A stretch of 43,637 nt of DNA from a virus. Numbering within the stretch: the first letter of the stretch is position 1; every line of letters starts with the position of its first letter. The position numbers and the translations under genes were made by a program. The notes below the pieces were generated by a model. It ran no database searches. It saw only the letters and a program-made list of their open reading frames with translations, and was not told the origin of the DNA. The stretch lies in the IMG/VR virus record IMGVR_UViG_3300019776_001116, positions 1 through 43,637 of that record; one strand, written 5' to 3'. This document shows, piece after piece, positions 1-6,987 of the stretch.

Positions 1-72
1 GTCGATGCCCTGTCCTCCGGCGGCATGGAAGACTTTGAAATCCCGGCCTTCCTGCGCAAGCAGGCGGATTGA
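1..72 (+). CDS. ftsZ: FtsZ C-terminus (partial, 5' end outside window)
   Basis: Reading from base 1 gives 23 codons ending in the peptide IPAFLRKQAD and a TGA stop at 70-72. This is the conserved C-terminal peptide by which the tubulin-like division GTPase FtsZ binds FtsA, ZipA and other partners in proteobacteria. Only the tail lies in the window; the GTPase domain would be upstream. The stop codon lies inside the anticodon loop of a tRNA-Phe-like fragment (64-113), so the gene end and the tRNA fragment share bases. In related bacteria ftsZ is normally followed by lpxC, not by a tRNA, so this is probably a recombination junction. The FtsZ identity is secure; the reason for the junction is inference. 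Confidence 0.88.
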   Translation, partial: VDALSSGGMEDFEIPAFLRKQAD

Positions 73-113
73 AAATCCGCGTGTCGGTGGTTCGATTCCC
101 TCCCAGGCCACCA
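64..113 (+). pseudogene. 3' half of a tRNA-Phe-like gene (fragment)
   Basis: The anticodon stem GCGGA (64-68) pairs with TCCGC (76-80) around loop TTGAAAA, giving anticodon GAA (Phe, 71-73). The segment GTGTCGGTGGTTCGATTCC that follows is typical of the tRNA-Phe variable and T arms, and the piece ends in an encoded CCA at 111-113. No D arm or normal 5' acceptor strand precedes it; ftsZ codons are there instead. The T stem is imperfect (GGTGG against CCCTC), so it looks decayed rather than like the end of a working tRNA. It is probably an attachment-site remnant carried by the element or left by a rearrangement. A weak tRNA-like fold with the ftsZ end (GGCCT with AGGCC, and hairpin CCTGC GCAA GCAGG) is possible but is probably coincidence. 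Confidence 0.6.
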
Positions 114-121
114 TTCATATA

Positions 122-153
122 AATCCCGACTCTTATCAGTCGGGATTTTTTTT
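122..153 (+). terminator. Rho-independent terminator after the tRNA fragment
   Basis: A perfect 10-bp stem AATCCCGACT (122-131) / AGTCGGGATT (138-147) with loop CTTATC is followed by a run of T to 153. It sits 8 bases after the CCA end, the usual place for a tRNA terminator, so fragment and terminator were probably acquired together. It would also end transcripts coming from ftsZ. Confidence 0.88.
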
Positions 154-385
154 GCCCGTTCCCCCAGTGTTGGCGCGGTTCGGCGCATTTTCCTCTTGAG
201 CGGCCTTGCGTCTGGAACCCGGTTTTCAGCGCCCAAAACCCTGTTTTCTGTCTCTATTCTCTGCCGGTCTCTTGAGCGTTCAAGTCGCGTGGTCTAGAAA
301 AATCAACGACTTGCAACGGGGTGGTTGCAACTGGCAAGCACTTCGCGGTTGGGAACTGGCAATGCGAATCTTGACTGACGGCCAC
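154..385. other. Noncoding left edge with a short palindrome
   Basis: No convincing gene is seen between the tRNA terminator and the terminator of the recombinase operon. The open frames here are low in typical codon use and lack ribosome binding sites. The only structure noted is the inverted repeat TTGCAAC (311-317) / GTTGCAA (324-330) with a 6-base spacer. It lies beyond the recombinase operon at the expected element edge, so it might belong to a recombinase recognition site, but nothing proves this. Confidence 0.4.
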
Positions 386-408
386 AAAAAAGCCGCCTCG
401 AGGGCGGC
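386..408 (-). terminator. Terminator of the recombinase operon
   Basis: On the minus strand GCCGCCC, loop TCGA and GGCGGC form a 6-bp GC-rich stem followed by six T (391-386). It lies about 30 bases beyond the stop codon of the last gene of the minus-strand operon (437-916), so it is that operon's likely intrinsic terminator. Confidence 0.85.
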
Positions 409-436
409 CGTTTGCTTCGGTGATTTGTCCTTGTGC

Positions 437-916
437 CTATTGGTACGGCCCCAGCCTTGCCCGCTGAGCTGCCCACTCGGTGGGCAGGGCGCCGCCGCGA
501 ATGAAATGCTCCAGCGCCATCTTGCTGCCAGGCCTGAGACTGGCGTGGATGATCTTCGGGTCCAGGTAGGCCAGCTTCGCTATCCGGCTGGCCTGACTGA
601 GGTTCATCTCCTCGGCTGCGGCGATCTCGGTCAGCGAACCGAAGCGGCCATCGTCAAGCAGCCGCTGCCAGTGATGCGCCAAGCCCAGTGCTCGAAGTAA
701 TGGACTCGGTTGCTCCAGTTCACGTTGCTGCCGTTCCCGAGCTGCTTCATCGCTGAACTCGATGGGGGTATCGAACGGCGTGATCACCTTACGCCGCACG
801 CCCCGTTTGACCAGCGTCCATGGGATGTATGTCTCCATCTGCACGCCACCTGCCGGACTCGGGATCTGGAATGTCACCGGGGTTCCGATCACTTTGCCGA
901 GGTCTTTCTTGCCCAT
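437..916 (-). CDS. HTH protein, paralogue of the neighbouring 124-residue protein
   Basis: 159 residues. The start is ATG at 916 because GGAG lies 5 bases upstream, overlapping the TAG stop of the preceding gene. The N-terminal half is basic and unrecognised. Residues about 85-159 carry a WQRLLDDGRF segment, a helix-turn-helix-like stretch (SLTEIAAAEEMNLSQASRI), a DPKII motif and a terminal EWAAQRARLG. The same order of motifs occurs in the protein encoded just upstream (925-1299), so the two share a domain. Proteins of this kind often accompany DUF2924/serine-recombinase cassettes in prophages, and they may act as DNA-binding partners or direction factors of the recombinase. That role is inference. 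It is the last gene of a coupled operon. Confidence 0.8.
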   Translation of the reverse strand: MGKKDLGKVIGTPVTFQIPSPAGGVQMETYIPWTLVKRGVRRKVITPFDTPIEFSDEAARERQQRELEQPSPLLRALGLAHHWQRLLDDGRFGSLTEIAAAEEMNLSQASRIAKLAYLDPKIIHASLRPGSKMALEHFIRGGALPTEWAAQRARLGPYQ

Positions 917-924
917 CTTCACTC

Positions 925-1299
925 CTATCTGAACTGATCAAAAAGTGCCCGCTGCTCGCTCCAGAGACTGGGAATGCGGTTGCGGATCAGCCAATGCGCT
1001 GTCAACCGTCTGGGTTGTTTGCCGGCCATCAGTTCTTCAATCAGGTCGGGAGCCAGTAGCCCCATCCGGACCAATCGGTTCACGGTCGATGGTGTGACGC
1101 CTTCAACTTTGGCAATGTCGGACCCGCTGGCGTATGCGCCGGTGTCGAGGAGCTCTTGCCAAAAGAATCCACGACCGACCACGTTGAGGATGTTGACGTC
1201 ATGAACAGGGGCACCGCTGTCCGCAATCAGCCTGCCTGCCCGCCGCTTCAAATTCAGTGGCACGAAGGTGCTCTGGTCTGTCGACTGAGTGGCTTTCAT
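925..1299 (-). CDS. Small HTH protein coupled to the serine recombinase
   Basis: 124 residues. ATG at 1299 is preceded by GGGAGG and overlaps the recombinase stop (ATGA), which implies translational coupling; an ATG four codons upstream is less likely. The core reads FFWQELLDTGAY, then an HTH-like segment (GSDIAKVEGVTPSTVNRLVR) and LAPDLIEELMAGKQPRRLTAH, ending in SLWSEQRALFDQF. The HTH resembles ParB/KorB-type helices that read DNA repeats. It shares its motif order with the next gene (437-916). Role inferred from context: an accessory DNA-binding factor for the recombinase, possibly setting integration versus excision. Confidence 0.8.
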   Translation of the reverse strand: MKATQSTDQSTFVPLNLKRRAGRLIADSGAPVHDVNILNVVGRGFFWQELLDTGAYASGSDIAKVEGVTPSTVNRLVRMGLLAPDLIEELMAGKQPRRLTAHWLIRNRIPSLWSEQRALFDQFR

Positions 1300-2666
1300 G
1301 TCGCCTCCCATTCGGCCAGTTCGGCACCGATGCTGTCCGGCGCGAATTCTTCAATCAGGTCCTTCCAGCCAACCTCTCGCCACTTCAGTTTCAGCCCACC
1401 AGACACGAGGTCCACGCGCTCGATCATCAAGTTCACGATGCGGTGCTGCTCAGCCGGGTAAAGCTGCTCCCAAACACTGCCCAGCTGACGCATGGCCATC
1501 ACTGCGATGTCCTCGCGCACGGCGGCACCATTTTCTTGAATGAACTGGCAGACGCCAGCTACCGATTCAGGGCTGGAGAGCACGTTCTTTATCTGGGCCA
1601 ATGTGGCGGCCTCGACCTCATCGGCCGGTAGGCGCGCGTAGGTCTTGCTGTCAGCACCGAACCTCGCCTCTGCTTTCGAGAAGTAGTAGCGGTACTTGCG
1701 ACCGTTTTTGTTGGAGTAGGTCGGGTACATCCGGTCCCCAGAAGGGGCATACAACAAGCCGCGCAGCAGGGCATCGGTTCGCGAGCGCGCTTTGGTTTCC
1801 ACCGAGCGCGTGTGCCCATCGCTGGCCAGGATTTCGTGGACTTGCCCCCACAGGCCGTGATCAATGATCGCGCTGTGGACGCCGGGGTGCCAGCTGCCCT
1901 TGTGGGAGATCTCTCCCAAGTAGAGCCGGTTGCGCAGCAGCTTGTACAGGTACTTTTTGTCGATGCGCGAACCGCTGTGCATCTGGCCGCTGCGCGTCAC
2001 CCATGCCTTGGTGGTAATTCCTTCCGCTGTCAAGTTGGCCGCGATTTGGGTGGTCGAACCGATCGTCAGCATTTCCTGGAAGATGCGCTGGACGATGGCG
2101 GCCTCGGCATCGTTGACGATGAGCTGCCGGTTCACGACGTCGTAACCCAGGGGCGGCACACCACCCATCCACATGCCCTTGCGCTTGGATGCCGCAATCT
2201 TGTCGCGGATGCGCTCACCCGTGACCTCGCGTTCGAACTGCGCGAACGACAACAGCACGTTCAGCATCAACCGCCCCATGGATGTGGTGGTGTTGAACTG
2301 CTGCGTGACCGAGACGAACGAGACCTTACGGCGCTCAAACACCTCGACCATCTTGGAGAAGTCCGCCAGGCTACGGGTCAGTCGGTCGATCTTGTAGACC
2401 ACCACTATGTCAATCAGGCCGCGTTCGATGTCGGCCATCAGGCGCTTCAGACCGGGGCGCTCGGTATTGCCACCTGAAAATCCAGGATCATCGTAATCAT
2501 CGGCCACCGGTATCCAGCCTTCTGCGCGTTGGCTGGCGATGTATGCATGTCCCGCCTCCCGCTGTGCATCGATGGAATTGAATTCCTGGTCCAGTCGCTC
2601 GTCGGTAGATACACGGCAATACACCGCGCATCGCTGGCGTGGCTTTTTGTTCGGGGTGTCGCTCAC
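1296..2666 (-). CDS. Large serine recombinase (site-specific integrase)
   Basis: 456 residues. The start is GTG at 2666, overlapping the stop of the upstream gene (GTGA), with GGAGGAG just upstream. The N-terminal resolvase catalytic domain (about 12-150) shows YCRVST with the nucleophile Ser20, DDPGFSGGN, and KIDRLTR with catalytic arginines 95 and 98. A recombinase domain with MGGVPPLGYD (about 170-280) follows. Then comes a region where the usual zinc ribbon would lie, but its Cys pairs are replaced (YAPSGDRMYPTYSNKNGRKY), followed by a helical C-terminus. Serine integrases cut both strands at a 2-base core through a 5'-phosphoserine link and recombine attP with attB. As the only integrase seen, it is the likely enzyme for insertion of this element. 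It is embedded in a five-gene minus-strand operon. Confidence 0.93.
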   Translation of the reverse strand: MSDTPNKKPRQRCAVYCRVSTDERLDQEFNSIDAQREAGHAYIASQRAEGWIPVADDYDDPGFSGGNTERPGLKRLMADIERGLIDIVVVYKIDRLTRSLADFSKMVEVFERRKVSFVSVTQQFNTTTSMGRLMLNVLLSFAQFEREVTGERIRDKIAASKRKGMWMGGVPPLGYDVVNRQLIVNDAEAAIVQRIFQEMLTIGSTTQIAANLTAEGITTKAWVTRSGQMHSGSRIDKKYLYKLLRNRLYLGEISHKGSWHPGVHSAIIDHGLWGQVHEILASDGHTRSVETKARSRTDALLRGLLYAPSGDRMYPTYSNKNGRKYRYYFSKAEARFGADSKTYARLPADEVEAATLAQIKNVLSSPESVAGVCQFIQENGAAVREDIAVMAMRQLGSVWEQLYPAEQHRIVNLMIERVDLVSGGLKLKWREVGWKDLIEEFAPDSIGAELAEWEAT

Positions 2667-3115
2667 TGGAACTCCTCCGCAGGACGGCGCAGGCCAAAAA
2701 ACAATGGTCCTGACCATGAGCTGCCAGAAATGTGGCGTGCCACTGCCGACAGGCTCTTGAAGTACTTGCCCTCGTATTCAAACGTTCCCTCGGCGGTCAC
2801 TTTCACATAGTGGTCACGCTCGGCCCATTCACGAACCAAGACCGTGCCGGGAGCCAGCGTGATCTCAGGTCCCTTGCGGCGGGTTTTGATCTTGGACTGC
2901 CGCACACCGATGTTGGCCAGGCGCCGGCGCGTATCCGGATCCAGTCCGCCAAAGGCTTCTTCCTGAAGCTTGTAAGCAATCCGGGACTCCAGGTAGACGC
3001 GGTTGGTCTTCTCCGGACGCGATTTGAAAAAGCGATCCCACAGAGCCCACAGGTCTGGCAGCGGGATCGATGGCAGGGAGGCCACTTGTTTGGCCACGGA
3101 TGATGTGTCGTTCAT
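2663..3115 (-). CDS. DUF2924-type protein
   Basis: 150 residues. It contains the block TLAPGTVLVREW, then FEYEGKYFKSLSAVARHISG and SSWSGPLFFGL, the hallmark of the DUF2924 family as I know it. The N-terminus is helical (LPDLWALWDRFF) and basic. DUF2924 proteins have no settled biochemical role but are usually encoded immediately upstream of a large serine recombinase, as here. The start ATG overlaps the stop of the gene before it (ATGA) and its own stop overlaps the recombinase GTG start, so all three are translationally coupled. The C-terminal part looks like a compact beta domain that could bind DNA. Family assignment is firm; function is unknown. Confidence 0.87.
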   Translation of the reverse strand: MNDTSSVAKQVASLPSIPLPDLWALWDRFFKSRPEKTNRVYLESRIAYKLQEEAFGGLDPDTRRRLANIGVRQSKIKTRRKGPEITLAPGTVLVREWAERDHYVKVTAEGTFEYEGKYFKSLSAVARHISGSSWSGPLFFGLRRPAEEFQ

Positions 3116-3309
3116 GACAACTCCTCTTGTTGAGACGGGGTTGTATGAACGCGCTGGTCGGGCACAAAGCCAAGGTGAACCGGGTTCTCTACTGGCTCAT
3201 TAGCCACATAGCTGCGGTTGATCGCCGTGGCAAGGATGGCGCAGATTTCCCTCGCCCTGGCGCAGGGGGACATCTCCGCGGGTGATAAGAGTTTGATGTG
3301 TTTTTGCAT
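3112..3309 (-). CDS. Small protein at the head of the recombinase operon
   Basis: About 65 residues from ATG 3309; a TTG seven codons upstream (3330) is an alternative. Neither start has a strong ribosome binding site. The sequence begins with LLSPAEMSPCARAREICAILATAI, resembling short proteins found ahead of DUF2924 genes in other mobile elements. Its stop overlaps the DUF2924 start (ATGA), which supports its being translated. No domain with a known function is seen. The 139 bases between it and the 750-residue gene upstream could hold the cassette's promoter, but no clear consensus was found. Confidence 0.6.
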   Translation of the reverse strand: MQKHIKLLSPAEMSPCARAREICAILATAINRSYVANEPVENPVHLGFVPDQRVHTTPSQQEELS

Positions 3310-3448
3310 GACGGCTCTGAAGAGTTGCAACCGTCTTTATGGTCCGCCAAATCGTCCGAAGCGGATGGCAACGCAGGGTAATGCCGTGTGATTTACGGCC
3401 CGCAGGATAACCTTGCCGATTCACTCATCACAAAGCACGTTGGCGCAA

Positions 3449-5701
3449 TCACAGGCTTTCAACGAACTCGGAGACAGATGTCTCATCGGCCTCGTCGTCA
3501 ACGATCATCTCCATGCCTGGCATCCTGAGTTCCCAGGCCCGCGCGCCTTCAACGCGAACGATGTAATCGCGCCAAGGTGAGTTTTTGCCGGTGAACAGGT
3601 TGGATGGTGATTTGCAGCCAGTGCCATCCATCAGCATTTTTGAATTGACGTGGGGCGTACCTGCCGCATAGGCCGCAACCAAGCGTTGCAGCACAATGAT
3701 TTTGGCTTTGTTGGTCACTTTCCATGGGGCCTTACCTGGAATGGACAGAACTGCAGAGTAGCCATCAGAAGAAACCTTCAAGCTGACCGAGGTACCGCCC
3801 ATGGCAGCCAGCTGCCCATGTCGGTAGGCCACCTTCAATCGGTTCATATCGATAGCAGTTTCTTGCCCTGTGGTGGCTAGTACCTCATCGATCGCAATCA
3901 CCAAATTGGTGCCGGCAAATGGAAACGGTGCGGACGCTGTCGTCAACACAATGCCGGGGGCTGAGCGAGGATGAAGCCGCAAGGCGGCATCGACCTGTGC
4001 GAACTGGCGGTCATTGGACATCCTGGCGGCGAAGTACAGCGCGACTGCCTGGCCGTCAATATCCAGCTCACCCAGAAAAATGGGCTCATCCTCCTGGTGC
4101 TTGCCACGAACGCCCAACAGGCCCGTGCCCAGGGACGTGATGATTTCCTCTCGCAACCAGTTCAGATCCACTTTCCACAGGCGAGCGTGCTTGGCGGGCA
4201 ATGTCACATCGCTGCCGGTCAGCGGATCACGGTAACGAACGAAGTTCGGGTCGGTGCAGCGTTCCAGAACAACGGTGAATCGTTCCCCCTCAGCTACATC
4301 GATCACCTTCTGCGTAATTCGGTCTCCTTCGGTGATGATGCCCTCATCTTCGAACCGTTCGATGTCAATGTCCAAATGTGCCAAGGCGAAACCATCCATG
4401 GGGCTGGTCGCGCATTCAAGAAGTTTGGCGACTTGCCTGATGAGAGTTGGGTCATCAATGCCCGAGCCAGGATGCAAAGGCTTGAGGACGCCCAGCGCCT
4501 CGAGCAGTTGCGTTCCTGCATCTCGCAGCCGCCGGTCCTTCTCGCCCTGAAGGCTGCAGCGGCCAGGTTCCGCCACGACGATAGACAAAGGAGTTTCGGT
4601 GGTCTCGCCATCAAACACAAAGTCAGCGACCAGCGTGACGCCCAGAATGGCACCAGGTTGTGAAAACGGATGGGCGCTCCAACGCTGTGTAATGACATCG
4701 TGCAGCTCGACGCCGCTGTCGATATGTAGCGTGACGGCGTCAGTGGAGTGACCAATCAATGCCTTGGCCTCGGTCAGGTACAAGCGCTCGACTTTGACGC
4801 CGTCCAGTCGTGGCTTGGCATCCTTGAGCGGCAAGGCAAACCGGGACAGGTCATACCTGGAGCGGTTCAGTGGCCGGTTTGACAAGGGGGCCTTGAAGCC
4901 ATGCTTGGACAGCACATTGGCCAGCGGTGCCCGCGTTGACAGCGTGTGCGCATAGGCCTCGACGACTTTTCTATCTGGGTTGTAGACCAGCGTGGCATCG
5001 CGGGCAGGAAAGTAGCAAAAGGTCTTTCGGTTGCGATTCACCATCTGGACTGCAGTCACTTGGTCGCCGGCAAAACGAACCACCAGGTAGTGAATGGTCG
5101 AGGTGTCACCATTCCTTTTTTCGTCAGCCAGCGGGACGTAGACCACCTCACACGGTTCACTCAGGAGCATGGCGTGGGTCAGTTGGGTCTCCAGTTCTTT
5201 TCGGACCGTGTCGTTCCAGATGAAAGGCGGTGCCTCATCGCATGGGATATCAAAAGCGTCATAAAGGCGCTTGCTGCCCCGAATGTCGCCCGTGTTGAGG
5301 ATCGACTCGGCGACGTCAAATAGCCTCGCCGATTCATCGCAGTGGGTGCGCATCCAGACCGATCGGCCAATTTCGCCGCCGTCCTGCGCCTGGAATGTGG
5401 CGATCAGTTCGTTGTCATGGAGCTGTTCGGCAACAGTGGCGAGGATTTGCGCCCCACGCGGTGCCGCCAGACGCAGGACACGGAGTGCTTCGCGTTCTGC
5501 GGGGTCGCGCTGGTCTTTGCGTAGGTGTTTGATATGTTCGACCAGTGCAACGGAGAGCTGATCTTCATCTCGCGACCAATCGAAACCCCGGGCCAGGGCT
5601 TGGCATTCTTGAAGACCACTGAAGGCCTTGAGGGTTGGCACCGTTGCCAGTTCGGCGAGTTCCAGCAAGCAGTGCGCATTTGTCAGGGTCTTCTTGCCCA
5701 T
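3449..5701 (-). CDS. Unrecognised 750-residue protein linked to a PIN toxin module
   Basis: I do not recognise a family. A strong GGAGGAG lies 5 bases before ATG 5701, and only 18 bases separate it from the PIN gene, so it is very likely the third gene of that operon. Residues 1-170 appear helical. Residues about 180-450 look beta-rich, with segments such as EVVYVPLADEK and ILGVTLVADFVFDGE. Residues about 450-680 are mixed. The last 90 (KIIVLQRLVAAYAAG, then WRDYIVRVEGARAWELRM) may form a winged-helix-like end. No signal peptide, membrane segment or Walker motif is visible. By eye the gene is somewhat less GC-rich than the structural genes, consistent with separate acquisition. It is probably cargo (defence, exclusion or regulation) rather than a virion or replication gene; this is inference. 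Confidence 0.8.
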   Translation of the reverse strand: MGKKTLTNAHCLLELAELATVPTLKAFSGLQECQALARGFDWSRDEDQLSVALVEHIKHLRKDQRDPAEREALRVLRLAAPRGAQILATVAEQLHDNELIATFQAQDGGEIGRSVWMRTHCDESARLFDVAESILNTGDIRGSKRLYDAFDIPCDEAPPFIWNDTVRKELETQLTHAMLLSEPCEVVYVPLADEKRNGDTSTIHYLVVRFAGDQVTAVQMVNRNRKTFCYFPARDATLVYNPDRKVVEAYAHTLSTRAPLANVLSKHGFKAPLSNRPLNRSRYDLSRFALPLKDAKPRLDGVKVERLYLTEAKALIGHSTDAVTLHIDSGVELHDVITQRWSAHPFSQPGAILGVTLVADFVFDGETTETPLSIVVAEPGRCSLQGEKDRRLRDAGTQLLEALGVLKPLHPGSGIDDPTLIRQVAKLLECATSPMDGFALAHLDIDIERFEDEGIITEGDRITQKVIDVAEGERFTVVLERCTDPNFVRYRDPLTGSDVTLPAKHARLWKVDLNWLREEIITSLGTGLLGVRGKHQEDEPIFLGELDIDGQAVALYFAARMSNDRQFAQVDAALRLHPRSAPGIVLTTASAPFPFAGTNLVIAIDEVLATTGQETAIDMNRLKVAYRHGQLAAMGGTSVSLKVSSDGYSAVLSIPGKAPWKVTNKAKIIVLQRLVAAYAAGTPHVNSKMLMDGTGCKSPSNLFTGKNSPWRDYIVRVEGARAWELRMPGMEMIVDDEADETSVSEFVESL

Positions 5702-5719
5702 GTTGTCTCCTCCGGCCTT

Positions 5720-6292
5720 TTACATGGCCACGGTCCACTGGCGCATGACCGCCACTGATTGAGTCAATCCCTGCGCGAGCAGGGTGTCCAGGTATTCATC
5801 TGCTGTTTTCGGCGGGTTCTTCAGTGACCGCCGGTGGCTGGCTGCCGCCTCAAGGACGCTGGCCGGGTGCAGATCCAACAGGTCCACAATGAAGTCATCT
5901 GGATGTTGGGCGGCCAGGTTGTAGGGCTTGAGCGCGTCAGCCGGGAAATCCTTGAGGTTGAATGTCACGATCAGACTGGCCCCAGAGTGGATGGCGGCGG
6001 CCGCCACATGACGGTCATCCGGATCGGGCAGGTTGATTGATGGGATCAGGTACTCGAATCCGGCGACCAGACTGTCCCGGACGTGGGTGTTCATCAGCTG
6101 GCGTGTCCGCGTCAGCTGGTCTTGGGTCAAATCGGGGCGGATGGCCAGAACATTACGCGTCCACTCGTCGTGGATCATGTCGCTCCAGCGCGCCCGGTAC
6201 AGATCCGATAGCGCCAAATGCATCAGCAAATCGCGCAGCGGTGCCGGGTAGAGCACGCAGGCGTCATAGACGACGGTGAAGTGCGAACTCAT
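5720..6292 (-). CDS. PIN-domain protein, VapC-like toxin candidate
   Basis: 190 residues from ATG 6292, which follows the upstream stop by 4 bases. The N-terminus FTVVYDACVLYPAPLRDLL carries the first PIN acidic residue (Asp10). A HDEWTRNVL helix supplies a conserved acidic residue, and LPDPDDRHVAAAA supplies the later acidic cluster, followed by the core strand SLIVTFNLKDFP. PIN domains are Mg-dependent endoribonucleases, and many are type II toxins. This longer class is commonly paired with an upstream HTH antitoxin, exactly the arrangement here. The C-terminal 50 residues form an extra helical tail beyond the minimal VapC size. RNA target unknown. Confidence 0.87.
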   Translation of the reverse strand: MSSHFTVVYDACVLYPAPLRDLLMHLALSDLYRARWSDMIHDEWTRNVLAIRPDLTQDQLTRTRQLMNTHVRDSLVAGFEYLIPSINLPDPDDRHVAAAAIHSGASLIVTFNLKDFPADALKPYNLAAQHPDDFIVDLLDLHPASVLEAAASHRRSLKNPPKTADEYLDTLLAQGLTQSVAVMRQWTVAM

Positions 6293-6296
6293 CCGT

Positions 6297-6758
6297 TCAG
6301 TACCCCATGTTGAGTTCCTGGGCCTGCGCGGCCAGCTCATCCAGCGCTTTGCGACGCTCGGCATCGATGCGCTTCTTGTAGGCAATCACATCCTGATAGC
6401 GAACTCGACGGTGCGTACCGATCTTGTGAAATGGCATCTCTCCCTTCTCCACCAACTGAACGAGGAAAGGCCGGGAGACGTTGAGCACGTCGGCCGCCTC
6501 TTGGGTCGTCAGTTCAGCGTGGATCGGGATGATCGACACCGCGTTGCCTTGACCGATCTCGGTCAAGACTTCCAGGAGTAGCCGAAGCGCGGAGGTCGGT
6601 ATCCGAACCGCGCGCACAGCACCTTTTTCATCATGGAAGTCGATCTGCTGAACCTCGGACCGTGTCTGGAGCACGGTCGACAACGCCCGACCAGACTCTC
6701 TGGCGAGCGCGATGTCCTCTTCGGAGGGCAGGGTTTTGGGGATGGCGGGAGCGTTCAT
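6297..6758 (-). CDS. HTH antitoxin-like protein (excisionase-type fold)
   Basis: 153 residues. ATG 6758 is chosen for its GAGGAG ribosome binding site; an upstream start at 6788 has none. The middle contains LTTQEAADVLNVSRPFLVQLVEKGEMPFHKIGTHRRVR, a MerR/excisionase-like winged HTH of the kind found in antitoxins of PIN toxins. N-terminal residues 1-80 are helical and may contact the toxin or dimerise. It is the first gene of the HTH-PIN-750-residue operon and probably represses its own promoter at 6798-6825, as is usual for type II antitoxins. It could alternatively be a phage excisionase, but the 4-base spacing to the PIN gene argues for antitoxin. Confidence 0.87.
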   Translation of the reverse strand: MNAPAIPKTLPSEEDIALARESGRALSTVLQTRSEVQQIDFHDEKGAVRAVRIPTSALRLLLEVLTEIGQGNAVSIIPIHAELTTQEAADVLNVSRPFLVQLVEKGEMPFHKIGTHRRVRYQDVIAYKKRIDAERRKALDELAAQAQELNMGY

Positions 6759-6797
6759 TGGGGGTCTCCTCGTCTGGGTTGAGTTCACGTTGAAGGT

Positions 6798-6825
6798 ATT
6801 TTAAACGAAATAAGCGAAAACGCAA
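6798..6825 (-). promoter_or_regulatory. Candidate sigma70 promoter with CGAAA repeats
   Basis: On the minus strand TTGCGT (6825-6820) and TAAAAT (6803-6798) are separated by 16 bases, a good sigma70-type match about 40 bases upstream of the antitoxin start. The surrounding AT-rich stretch contains three CGAAA copies on the plus strand (6806, 6815 and 6830) and the palindrome AACGATCGTT (6833-6842). These are plausible operator sites for the HTH protein. Not tested; spacing and context are the only support. Confidence 0.45.
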
Positions 6826-6958
6826 TAACCGAAACGATCGTTGAGATTCCATACAGATCAATAAGTTACGCGTGTTATCGCTGTTGGGTTTGAGGACGGG
6901 TGTAGTGCCAGAGCCGAAAAAGTTCACCCCCAAGCCCAAAGGGTGGAGCAATTCAATA

Positions 6959-6984
6959 GGGACTCCCAAAACAAACGGAGTCCC
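6959..6984 (+). promoter_or_regulatory. Hairpin enclosing the ribosome binding site of the first early gene
   Basis: GGGACTCC (6959-6966) and GGAGTCCC (6977-6984) are perfect 8-bp inverted arms with a 10-base loop CAAAACAAAC. The GGAG in the 3' arm is the likely ribosome binding site for ATG 6988. If folded, the stem would hide that site, suggesting translational control or a protein-binding site. The rest of the 6760-6958 gap holds the divergent promoter region. Confidence 0.6.
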
Positions 6985-6987
6985 GCA

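Noticed and set aside
40-113. A complete functional tRNA formed from the ftsZ end plus the Phe-like half
   Set aside because: A partial acceptor pairing and a hairpin can be drawn, but conserved D-loop and acceptor positions are absent and the T stem is mismatched.
206-700. 164-residue plus-strand open frame near the left edge
   Set aside because: It runs through the minus-strand terminator and the 159-residue gene, lacks a ribosome binding site and has no recognisable sequence.
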